Shown: piece after piece, positions 22,589-30,033 of the stretch
Numbering within the stretch: position 1 is the first letter of the stretch
Layout of the letters: the number at the start of each line of letters is the position of its first letter
From: an uncultured delta proteobacterium
Lineage (GTDB): Bacteria > Myxococcota_A > Polyangia > Polyangiales > Polyangiaceae
Direction of reading: 5' to 3'
NCBI GenBank assembly: GCA_903906315.1
Contig: CAIVJW010000448.1
Coordinates: 1-36,017, forward strand
DNA: 36,017 nt
Program-made: the position numbers and the translations under genes
Notes under the pieces: generated by a model
The model's input: the letters and a program-made list of their open reading frames with translations, nothing else
Told to the model about the DNA's origin: nothing
Database searches by the model: none

Positions 22589-24095
22589 TCACGTCCGCCG
22601 TGACCTCGCGGGCCCCGGCGCGCACGCGCACGCGACGGGTCGAGCCGACAGGCCCCGTGAGGTCGACGACCCCGTCGCGCGACGGGACGCGCGCGCCGTC
22701 GACATCGACCGTCGCGGTCGAGGGCAGGACGACGAGCCGCACCGTGCGCTTCGGGCCGAGGACCGCCGACGCCGACGCGGAGCCGCTGGCCGACGGCGCC
22801 GCGGTGGGTGCGGTCGCCATGGCGGACGGGATCGGGGGCGTCGATCGCGCGGGGGCTTCGGAGACCGTCCGAGCCGAAGTGGAAGCCTGCTCTGGGGTGG
22901 GCGGGCCCGACCCGGGTCGGATCAGCCCGAATCCGACCCACGCAGCGCCGCCGAGCGCGACGATCGCCAGCACCGCGCCGATCGGAGCGACCGCCGACGA
23001 GCGCACTGGAACCGAAGCGCCGGAGGACGTCATCGCGCCGCGCGCGTCCGTCGAGGACACCGACGACGAGCTCGCCGCGGACGCGGGCCCCTCGGTCCCG
23101 CCCGGCGCCGCGCGCGGGCCTGGGCTCATGACGACCGTCCCCTGGGGCCCGGAGGCGATGGGGCGAGAGAGCGGCGACGCCTCGCCCGGCGTCGTCGGTC
23201 CAGAGACCAGCATCGACGTCCGAAGGCCGAAGCCGCCCGGCACGAAGCGCCGGATCGCGTCGAGGAGCTCGGCGGCCGTCTGGAAGCGGTCCGCCGGATC
23301 GCGCATCAGACAGCGGTGGACGATCGCGGCGATCTCGGGGGGGACCCACGGGGCGACTTCGCGGATCGGCCGCGGCGGCTTGACGCACAGCTCGACGAGG
23401 AGCTCGGCAATCGACGTGACCCCGTGGAGCGGCGCCTTTCCGGCGAGGGTCTCGTAGAGCACGACACCCATCGACCAGACGTCGGTCCGGTGATCGATCG
23501 TCTTGAGCCCTTGAGCCTGCTCCGGAGACATGTAGGCGGGCGAGCCGAGGAGGCTCCCGGTCTTCGTCAGGCCCTTCTGACCGTCCTCGCCGAGGTGGTC
23601 CATCTTGACCTTGGCGATGCCGAAATCGAGGATTTTGACGACGATCTCGCCGGCCTCGCCCGTGGCGAGGAAGAGGTTCGCGGGCTTGAGGTCGCGGTGG
23701 ACGACGCCGACCTCGTGGGCCCTCACGAGCCCGACGCACGCCTGGCCCACGATGCGGAGCGCCACGTCGAGGGGCAGCGCGCCGAGGCGGACCACGACGT
23801 GGTCCAGGTCCTCGCCGGAGAGGAGCTCCATCGCGAGGTACGCGAAGCCACCCGGCTCGTCGGTGCCGCTGTCCAAGACCTGGACGACGTGCGGAGTGAC
23901 GATCTGGCCCGCGGCCTTCGCCTCGCGGTGGAAGCGCGCGACGTGCATGGCCTCGGCGAACGATCCGCCGAGGATGACCTTGAGCGCGACGCGGCGACCG
24001 GTCCCCTCGTGAATGGCCTCGTAGACCGCGCCCATGCCCCCCTGACCGAGGAGCCGGACGACCCGGTAGCGTGCGCCGACGAGCTGGCCAATCAC
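22539..24095 (-). CDS. Membrane Ser/Thr protein kinase with C-terminal PEGA-like domain
   Basis: 518 residues from GTG 24095. The open frame reaches 24269, but that part is Arg/Pro-rich and shadows the upstream kinase. Hanks-type kinase domain: GQGGMG loop (17-22), catalytic lysine K39 in VALKV, HRDLKPAN with D135, DFG (157-159) and GSPAYMSPEQ, so the kinase should be active. A Ser/Thr/Pro-rich linker leads to one membrane helix (~370-392). A second linker ends in a ~69-residue PEGA-like beta domain (about 450-518: VRLVVLPSTATVDVDGARVP to the end), expected in the periplasm. It starts 7 nt after the stop of the paralogous kinase upstream, so the two form an operon. Its last 50 bp overlap the convergent Cys-rich gene. 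Confidence 0.9.
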   Translation of the reverse strand: MIGQLVGARYRVVRLLGQGGMGAVYEAIHEGTGRRVALKVILGGSFAEAMHVARFHREAKAAGQIVTPHVVQVLDSGTDEPGGFAYLAMELLSGEDLDHVVVRLGALPLDVALRIVGQACVGLVRAHEVGVVHRDLKPANLFLATGEAGEIVVKILDFGIAKVKMDHLGEDGQKGLTKTGSLLGSPAYMSPEQAQGLKTIDHRTDVWSMGVVLYETLAGKAPLHGVTSIAELLVELCVKPPRPIREVAPWVPPEIAAIVHRCLMRDPADRFQTAAELLDAIRRFVPGGFGLRTSMLVSGPTTPGEASPLSRPIASGPQGTVVMSPGPRAAPGGTEGPASAASSSSVSSTDARGAMTSSGASVPVRSSAVAPIGAVLAIVALGGAAWVGFGLIRPGSGPPTPEQASTSARTVSEAPARSTPPIPSAMATAPTAAPSASGSASASAVLGPKRTVRLVVLPSTATVDVDGARVPSRDGVVDLTGPVGSTRRVRVRAGAREVTADVIISADGAVPPAIDLGS

Positions 24096-24102
24096 GCGGA
24101 GA

Positions 24103-25671
24103 TCACTCGAAGTTCCGGGCGGCCGCCGACGTCGGGGCGGCGGAAGGGCGCGGCGGCGCGGCGGCGGGCGCGACGGCCCTCGGCGCGGCCGACCTCGAGG
24201 GAGCGGGTCCGCCGACCCCGAGCTCGACCTTCGGGGGGATGGCGCCCCCCTCGGCGATGACCACGTCACTGCGGGTCTCGCGCGCGCCGACGGACACGCG
24301 CAGCGGGTGGACGCTGCCGAGCGTGCCAGAGACGTCCAGAATGCCGTCCTTGGCCGTGACGGGCGCGCCGTCGAGCTCGACGGACGCGGTCTTCGGGACG
24401 ATGACGACCTTCACCGTGCGCGCGGCGGGCTCGGCCGCGACGGGGGCAGGCGATGGCACCGGCGAGACGATGGGCGCGGAGCCCGCGGCGGCCGCCGGCG
24501 CCGCCGTGGCGACCGAGACGGGCCCGCTCGAGCCGGCGACCCTCGAGAGCGCGAGCCCGCCAATCCCTGCGACCAGGACGGCGCCGACGACGGCCATCGC
24601 CGCCGATCGCCTCGGCGCGGTCAGGGGCTGGGCGAACCCCTGATCGGAGCCCGTCTGTCCCGGGAGGCCGCCGGTGGCCCCCGACACGCCCGTCCCGCGG
24701 AGCGAGGCGAGCCCGTCGCCCGTCGTGCCCATCGCCAGGCGCGGCGCCACGTAGCTCCTCTGCTGCGGCGTGACGCCGACGAGCGCCTGCTCGGTCAGCG
24801 CGCTGCCGCCAGGCAGGCAGGCCCGCAGCGCCTCGAGCATCGCCTGCGCGGTCGGCGGGCGCAGATCCGCGTCCAGCTGCATCGCGCCGTGCACGATCGC
24901 CGCGACCTCGGCCGGCACCCACGGGGCGACCTCCTGGATGGGCGGCGGCGGCGCCGAGCAAATGGCGATGATCAGCTGTCCGAGCGTGTCGACGCGGTGA
25001 TACGGCGTGAGCCCGCTCAGCGCCTCGTAGAGCACGGCGCCGAGCGACCAGACGTCGGTCCGATGATCGATCGTCTTCAGCCCCTTGGCCTGCTCGGGCG
25101 ACATGTACGAGGGCGACCCGAGCATCGCGCCCGTGCGCGTCAGGCCGTGCCCCTCGTTGCTGCTCGCCTGGTCCATCTTGACCTTGGCAATCCCGAAATC
25201 GAGCACCTTGACCACGACCTCCCCGGCGTCGCGGCGCGCGAGGAAGAGGTTCGCAGGCTTGATGTCGCGATGGACGACCTGCGCCTCGTGGGCCTTGTGC
25301 AGGCCGATGGACGCCTGCGCCGCGATGCGCAGCGCCAGGTCCGGCGGCAGCGGCCCGACGCGGCGGATGAGCTGCTGGACGTCCTCACCCGCGAGCAGCT
25401 CCATCACCATGAACGGAAAGCCAGAGACCCCGTCGCGGCCCGTGTCCAGAACCTGGACGATGTGCTGCGTGTCGACGGCGCCCGCGGCCCGGGCCTCCCG
25501 CTGAAAGCGCGAGACCAGGTCCTGGTTCTTGGCCAGGTCCGCGCTGACGATGACCTTGAGCGCGACGCGCCGGCCAGTGCCGACGTGGACCGCCTCGTAG
25601 ACGGCGCCCATGCCCCCCTCGCCGAGCACGCGGATCACCTGATATTTGCCGTCGACGAGCTTCCCTATCAT
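24103..25671 (-). CDS. Membrane Ser/Thr protein kinase with C-terminal PEGA-like domain (first of pair)
   Basis: 522 residues from ATG 25671, with the typical start MIGKLVDGKYQVIRVLGEGG. All kinase landmarks are intact: GEGGMG (17-22), K39, HRDIKPAN with D136, DFG (158-160), GSPSYMSPEQ. One membrane helix at ~357-380 follows a Gly/Thr-rich linker. A PEGA-like domain (~418-485, VKVVIVPKTASVELDG and on) and an Ala/Pro tail of ~37 residues come last. It is closely similar to the downstream kinase along its whole length, indicating tandem duplication, though the linkers have diverged strongly. It is divergent from the TPR-PEGA-barrel gene, with 159 bp between start codons. PEGA domains are thought to act in envelope-associated binding; ligand and targets are unknown. 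Confidence 0.92.
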   Translation of the reverse strand: MIGKLVDGKYQVIRVLGEGGMGAVYEAVHVGTGRRVALKVIVSADLAKNQDLVSRFQREARAAGAVDTQHIVQVLDTGRDGVSGFPFMVMELLAGEDVQQLIRRVGPLPPDLALRIAAQASIGLHKAHEAQVVHRDIKPANLFLARRDAGEVVVKVLDFGIAKVKMDQASSNEGHGLTRTGAMLGSPSYMSPEQAKGLKTIDHRTDVWSLGAVLYEALSGLTPYHRVDTLGQLIIAICSAPPPPIQEVAPWVPAEVAAIVHGAMQLDADLRPPTAQAMLEALRACLPGGSALTEQALVGVTPQQRSYVAPRLAMGTTGDGLASLRGTGVSGATGGLPGQTGSDQGFAQPLTAPRRSAAMAVVGAVLVAGIGGLALSRVAGSSGPVSVATAAPAAAAGSAPIVSPVPSPAPVAAEPAARTVKVVIVPKTASVELDGAPVTAKDGILDVSGTLGSVHPLRVSVGARETRSDVVIAEGGAIPPKVELGVGGPAPSRSAAPRAVAPAAAPPRPSAAPTSAAARNFE

Positions 25672-25818
25672 CAGCGAGCGAGAGCGTAGAGGCTCACCGA
25701 ATCGCTCGCAAGCTGCGCCAGGATCGTGTCCGCCGCGCGCAAACGGCGCGGCGGCCGTCATTGGCGCCACGCGGCCTGGCTGACCCCGCTAGACTGCCGC
25801 CGATTCTCCCAATCCGCG

Positions 25819-25823
25819 AAGGA
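25819..25823 (+). promoter_or_regulatory. Ribosome binding site supporting a TTG start
   Basis: AAGGA, 7 nt before TTG 25831. The protein read from this TTG begins with a textbook signal peptide, whereas the upstream frame is Arg-rich. Confidence 0.65.
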
Positions 25824-25830
25824 ATCGCCC

Positions 25831-27627
25831 TTGAAGCTTCGACGAACCGCGGTCGCCGCCTCGCTCTTCGCCTGCACCGTCCTCCAGGGGTCCGCGCTCG
25901 CGCAGCCCGCGCACGCCGGCAAGGGCGCGGCGAAGCCCGCAGGCGCGCCGGCCTCGCCAGCGCCCACGCCCGCCGCGCAGGGGGGCGAGGATCAGGGGAA
26001 GAAGGACGCCGCGCGGGAGCACTTCCAGAAGGGCCTCACCCTCTTCGACGAGGAGGCCTGGGACGCCGCGCTGGTCGAGTTCATGACGTCGCGGTCGACG
26101 TACCCGACGCGATCGGCGACCAAGAACGCGGCGCTGTGCCTCCACAAGCTGCACCGCTTCGGTGAGGCGCTGGCGATGTTCGAGGAGCTCCTCGCGTTCC
26201 CGAACCTGCCCGCCGAGGACAGGCAGCTCGCCGAGCGGGAGGTCAAGACGCTCCGCGCGCTCGTCGGCACGATCACGCTCGCGGCTTCGGAGGCCGGCGC
26301 CTCCGTGACGCTCGACGGCCGGGATCAGGGCGCGGCGCCGCTCGCGGGGCCGATCCGCGTCGACGCGGGGACGCACACGCTGCGCGTCTACAAGGACGGC
26401 TTCGAGCCGTTCGAGGCCCGGCTGCAGGTGCTCGGCGGGCAAGCGCAGGAGGTGCGAGCGACGCTCCGCCCGCTGATGCAGGCGGGCCGCCTCAAGGTGA
26501 CCGAGGCGAACGGCCGGGTGCTCGACGTCGTCGTCGACAACGTGGTCGTCGGCAAGACGCCCTGGGACGGCGCGCTCGCGCCCGGCGATCACGCCGTCGT
26601 GCTGCGCGGCGCGGGCGCGCTCGGCACGCAGCCCGCGAGCGCTCCCGTGAAGCTCAACCAGGTGACGCCGATCATGCTCGCGGCCGAGGAGCTGACCGCG
26701 GAGGTCCGCGTCACGCCCACGCCCGCGGGCGCGACCATCGCCGTCGACGGCGTGACCGTCGGACGAGGCACCTGGGAGGGCAAGCTGCGCAAGGGCCGGC
26801 ACACCATCGAGTCCGCGCAGGAGGGGTTTCTGCCCTTCGCGCGCGTCGTCACCCTCGAGGACGACAACCGCGAGGTGATCGCCGCGGAGCTCCTGCGCGA
26901 TCCGAGCTCGCCGCTCTGGAACCAGAGCCGGCCCCGGTTCGTGCTCGAGCTCGACGCGGCGTTCGCGGTCGCGCCCAAGCTCGGCGGCGACGTCGCCGGC
27001 TGCGCCAGCCCGTGCCGGACCCGCCCCGCGCTCGGCTTCGCGGCCCTCGGGAGAGGCGTGTACCAGTTCCGGTCGGGCTTCGGGATCGGCGTCGAGGCCG
27101 GCTACCTGCTGCTCAAGACCTCCGTCGACGACCGCGCGACGACCCTCACGCCGACCGGCTTTCGCAACCCCGGCACGGCCCACGACGCGCTCACGCTCGG
27201 CGGCCTGATCGCCGGCGGCAACGCCGCGATGCGCCTCGGGTCGAAGGCGCCGCTGACCCTCCGCCTCGGCGCGGGCGTGCTGCTCGGCTCCGTGAGCGAC
27301 CAGCGCAGCGGGGACTTCGCGACCCAGGCGCGCGCCTCGAAGCCGTCCCATGCGTACTCGGTCGCCGACGTCGGGGAGTCGCCCGCGGCGCGCTACTTCT
27401 ACCTCACGCCCGAGGTCCGGGTCGCGCTGCCGATCGGCGATCACGTGGAGCTCTCGGCGGGAGTCCAGGCAATGGTGCTCATCGCCCTGTCGCAGCCGAA
27501 GTGGGTCGGGGATCAGAAGCAGGTCCTCGCCGGCGGCGACGGGAGCGGCACCTTCCCCGACGAGACGCTCACGGGCAAGACGATCGTCGTGATCGCCCCG
27601 GGATTGGGCGCGCGGTACGCGTTCTGA
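25831..27627 (+). CDS. TPR-PEGA protein with C-terminal outer-membrane beta-barrel
   Basis: 598 residues from TTG 25831. Signal peptide MKLRRTAVAASLFACTVLQG with cleavage expected after SALA. After a Pro/Ala linker, ~60-145 is a TPR-like helical region (AREHFQKGLTLFDEEAWDAA, FGEALAMFEELLAF). Then come about three PEGA-type beta domains (~145-365), for example GASVTLDGRDQGAAPLAGP, RVDAGTHTLRVYKDGFEPF and GATIAVDGVTVGRGTWEGKL. The last ~230 residues have alternating hydrophobic strands (RFVLELDAAFAVAP, GIGVEAGYLLLKTS, RVALPIGDHVELSAGVQAMV) and end in phenylalanine (GLGARYAF), the C-terminal signature of outer-membrane barrels. It is divergent from the two PEGA-bearing kinases, which makes a joint envelope function plausible. 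Confidence 0.85.
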   Translation: MKLRRTAVAASLFACTVLQGSALAQPAHAGKGAAKPAGAPASPAPTPAAQGGEDQGKKDAAREHFQKGLTLFDEEAWDAALVEFMTSRSTYPTRSATKNAALCLHKLHRFGEALAMFEELLAFPNLPAEDRQLAEREVKTLRALVGTITLAASEAGASVTLDGRDQGAAPLAGPIRVDAGTHTLRVYKDGFEPFEARLQVLGGQAQEVRATLRPLMQAGRLKVTEANGRVLDVVVDNVVVGKTPWDGALAPGDHAVVLRGAGALGTQPASAPVKLNQVTPIMLAAEELTAEVRVTPTPAGATIAVDGVTVGRGTWEGKLRKGRHTIESAQEGFLPFARVVTLEDDNREVIAAELLRDPSSPLWNQSRPRFVLELDAAFAVAPKLGGDVAGCASPCRTRPALGFAALGRGVYQFRSGFGIGVEAGYLLLKTSVDDRATTLTPTGFRNPGTAHDALTLGGLIAGGNAAMRLGSKAPLTLRLGAGVLLGSVSDQRSGDFATQARASKPSHAYSVADVGESPAARYFYLTPEVRVALPIGDHVELSAGVQAMVLIALSQPKWVGDQKQVLAGGDGSGTFPDETLTGKTIVVIAPGLGARYAF

Positions 27628-27647
27628 CCGCGGCCCCCCCCCCGCGG
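27628..27647. terminator. Hairpin between convergent genes
   Basis: CCGCGG (27628-27633) and CCGCGG (27642-27647), self-complementary hexamers around an all-C loop, fill most of the 26-bp gap between the TPR-PEGA-barrel stop and the convergent lipoprotein stop. No T-tract is present. Confidence 0.4.
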
Positions 27648-27653
27648 ATTACG

Positions 27654-28151
27654 TCAGGGCTTGACGCCGGAGCACGCCTCGAACGCGCCGTCGCAGTTCG
27701 TCGCGCGGCAGTCGGTGCACGCCTGACCGTTCTGGTCGGCCATGCAGTCCGTGAGGCACTTCGAGGCCGCGCACAGCACCTCGTCGCCGAAGCACGCGGT
27801 GCACGCGTCCGACAGGCCCGTCTTCTCCTTGATGCAGTCCTTGGTCGGCTTGTCCTGACCGATGAACGTGGTCGCGCAGTCGCTGATGCTCTTGTGGAAG
27901 GCCGTGGGGTCGGCGCTCTGGATGGCCTTGTCGGCGTCGTTCGTGCAGGCCGCTGTGGCGGCGCCGCCGCCCGCGCCCGCGCCGCCGGCGCCCGCGCCAC
28001 CCGCGCCGCCCGCGCCCGTGGCGGTCCCCGTCCCGGTCCCGGTCCCGGTGGTGGCGGAGGTGGTGGCGGACGTCGAGCCGGGCGTGGTGCTGCTGCTGCA
28101 ACCCGCGAGGGCGACGAGGAACGCGGAAACGAGGACGATCGAGCGGTGCAT
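27654..28151 (-). CDS. Small Cys-rich lipoprotein with Gly/Ala/Thr linker
   Basis: 165 residues from ATG 28151, with AGGAG (28161-28165) 9 nt upstream. The open frame extends beyond, but this start gives MHRSIVLVSAFLVALAGC, a good lipobox (LAGC, lipidation at C18). A low-complexity linker follows: Ser/Thr, then alternating Gly-Thr and Gly-Ala (~19-65). The mature domain of ~95 residues has twelve cysteines in C-x2/3-C and C-x4/8-C spacing (ACTACFGDEVLC, CLTDC, ACTDCRATNC), which suggests six disulfides outside the inner membrane. No enzymatic motif is seen. Small Cys-rich lipoproteins of this kind are frequent in myxobacteria; no function is assigned. It is divergent from the radical SAM gene. 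Confidence 0.82.
   Translation of the reverse strand: MHRSIVLVSAFLVALAGCSSSTTPGSTSATTSATTGTGTGTGTATGAGGAGGAGAGGAGAGGGAATAACTNDADKAIQSADPTAFHKSISDCATTFIGQDKPTKDCIKEKTGLSDACTACFGDEVLCAASKCLTDCMADQNGQACTDCRATNCDGAFEACSGVKP
27961..28065. repeat. Low-complexity GC-rich short repeats encoding the lipoprotein linker
   Basis: Runs of GCGCCCGCGCC-type and CCGGTC-type short repeats encode the Gly-Ala and Gly-Thr linker. The array is prone to replication slippage in multiples of three or six bases. Confidence 0.6.
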
Positions 28152-28329
28152 GGGTGCGGTCTCCTGCCCGCGCGACGAGTGGCGGGCGCGCAGCCGATAC
28201 CACCAACCCGGGGCTCGTAGGAAGGCTCCAGCGCGTGGCTCGCGCGGCGGCCGACGAAGGCGGGGCGAGCGAGCCGACGCCGAACGAAGGGCTTGCGCTT
28301 CGCGAGCGCGCGGTGGCACGTAGGCGGTC

Positions 28330-29967
28330 ATGCCGGTTCGGGCGGGATCGAGCGGACGGCGCGTCCTGACCCTCCTGGTCGAGCGGCGCTGCAACAGCTA
28401 CTGCCTCTTCTGCGGCCAGCGCGAGGTCGACGAGGCCCTCGTCGCCTCCCGACGGCGCCTCGGGCTCTCGGTCCCCGAGACGACGTTCGGCCACATCCGC
28501 GATCGGTACACGCTCGAGTCCGCGATCCAGGCGCTCGACGAGGCGCGCGCCCAGGGCTTCACCGAGGTGAGCTTCCAGGGCGGAGAGCCCACGATCTGGC
28601 CCGACCTCGCGTCGCTCGTCGGGCACGCGCGGGCGCTCGGGTTCGATCACGCGAGCGTGGTCACGAACGGCCGCCGCCTGGCGGACGCGCGCTTCGCCGC
28701 GCAGCTGCTCGAGGCCGGCCTCGACGGGATCACCGTCTCGGTGCTCGGCCCCGACGCCGCGACCCACGACCGGCTCGCGGCGGCCCCGGGGTCGTTCGAT
28801 CAGCTGGTCGCGGGGCTGCGCAACGTGCAGGCGCACGCCGCGCGATCGAGCCGCCCGGTGACGATCTCGGCGAACGTGGTCACGAGCGGCCTCTCGTACG
28901 CCTCGCTCGCCGAGGAGGTCGCGCTGCTGGCGGATCTCGGCGTCTCGAGCCTGACGGTGCACCTCGTGCGCTTCAGCGGGATGGCGAACGACCCGGCCAT
29001 CCGCGCGCTCCTCGGCTTCGACGCGCGGGCGATCGCGGGGCCGCTCCGCGCAGCGGCGGGGGTGGCCGCGCGCCGCGGGGTCGGGCTCCACGCGAGCGAC
29101 GTGCCGCTCTGCCTGCACGCCTCGCCGATCCGCGCCGAGGACGTGCGCGCGCTGGCCGACCGCGGGTCGGTCGAGGAGCACCGCTTCGAGGCGGCGGGCT
29201 ATGCGTACCGCGCGGGCACCTCGCAGGATCTGCGGAGCCCCGCGGGGTGCGCGCGCTGCCTCCTCGCGCCGCACTGCCCGCGGCTGCCGGGCGAGTACCT
29301 GCGCGGCGACGCGACGACCACGATCGATCCCCTGACGGCAGCCTCGTGGCGCGGATCGGTCGACGAGGCGCTCGCGGCGGTCGACCCGCGCGCGCCCGAC
29401 GCCGTGGGCCGCGTGTGCGCGCTGATCGAGACGTCGCGCGCGATCGAGGCCCTCACCGGGGACGTCGCCGTGCAGGCGACGAGCGCGCACGTCGACCGCG
29501 CGCTGACCGACCTCATGCCGTACGTCTGGAGGAGGCGCGACGCGACCGCGCTCGCGGCGGCCGTCGCGGCCCGCATCGGGCTGTTCCCCATGCGCGAGGT
29601 CCACCTCGAGGCGGACGCCTGGCTCTCGTTCGTGAGCGAGGCAGGGCTGCCGTCGTCGGGCCGCGAGGGGCGGTCGCCGATCCGCATCGCGTTCGGTGAC
29701 GCCCTTTCGGTGCGGCTCTCGGGCGCCGAGGCCGAAGACGGCGTGGTCGCGATCACCGGGGTGGCGATCGAGGTCACGCCGACGACCGACCTCGCCGAGC
29801 GGATCCTCCGACGCGCCGCCGCAGCGCTGATCGGCGGGCCTTTCGTGGGCGCTAGGCGCGCGCGGATCGGCCGACGGCGGATCGACGTCGAGACGGACCG
29901 GGGCTCGTGGGTGGTGATCGCGGCGCAGGGCGACGGCGCGATCGTCGTCACGCCAGCGGCGCGCTGA
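28330..29967 (+). CDS. Radical SAM protein with large unrecognised C-terminal region
   Basis: 545 residues. The Cx3Cx2C motif binding the radical-generating [4Fe-4S] cluster is CNSYCLFC (C21, C25, C28), directly after the first strand. The SAM-binding GGEP motif is FQGGEPT (84-87), and VVTNGRRL is at ~110. The radical SAM barrel spans ~10-230. A second cysteine group at C307, C310 and C316 (CARCLLAPHC), with C261 nearby, may hold an auxiliary cluster or metal, as in SPASM/twitch-type enzymes. About 220 residues beyond it (325-545) match nothing I recognise and end in a beta-rich stretch. No RiPP precursor or partner enzyme is seen beside it; the nearest small Cys-rich product is the divergent lipoprotein. 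The start is well placed but lacks a strong ribosome binding site. Confidence 0.88.
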   Translation: MPVRAGSSGRRVLTLLVERRCNSYCLFCGQREVDEALVASRRRLGLSVPETTFGHIRDRYTLESAIQALDEARAQGFTEVSFQGGEPTIWPDLASLVGHARALGFDHASVVTNGRRLADARFAAQLLEAGLDGITVSVLGPDAATHDRLAAAPGSFDQLVAGLRNVQAHAARSSRPVTISANVVTSGLSYASLAEEVALLADLGVSSLTVHLVRFSGMANDPAIRALLGFDARAIAGPLRAAAGVAARRGVGLHASDVPLCLHASPIRAEDVRALADRGSVEEHRFEAAGYAYRAGTSQDLRSPAGCARCLLAPHCPRLPGEYLRGDATTTIDPLTAASWRGSVDEALAAVDPRAPDAVGRVCALIETSRAIEALTGDVAVQATSAHVDRALTDLMPYVWRRRDATALAAAVAARIGLFPMREVHLEADAWLSFVSEAGLPSSGREGRSPIRIAFGDALSVRLSGAEAEDGVVAITGVAIEVTPTTDLAERILRRAAAALIGGPFVGARRARIGRRRIDVETDRGSWVVIAAQGDGAIVVTPAAR

Positions 29968-30033
29968 GGGGCCGCCGGACGGCGCGGCGGCGCTTGGTCC
30001 CGGGGCGATAAGTTGCTACGCCCGCGCCACCCG

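Noticed and set aside
22254-24260. 668-residue plus-strand frame over the kinase gene
   Set aside because: It shadows the kinase, whose catalytic motifs are complete on the minus strand.
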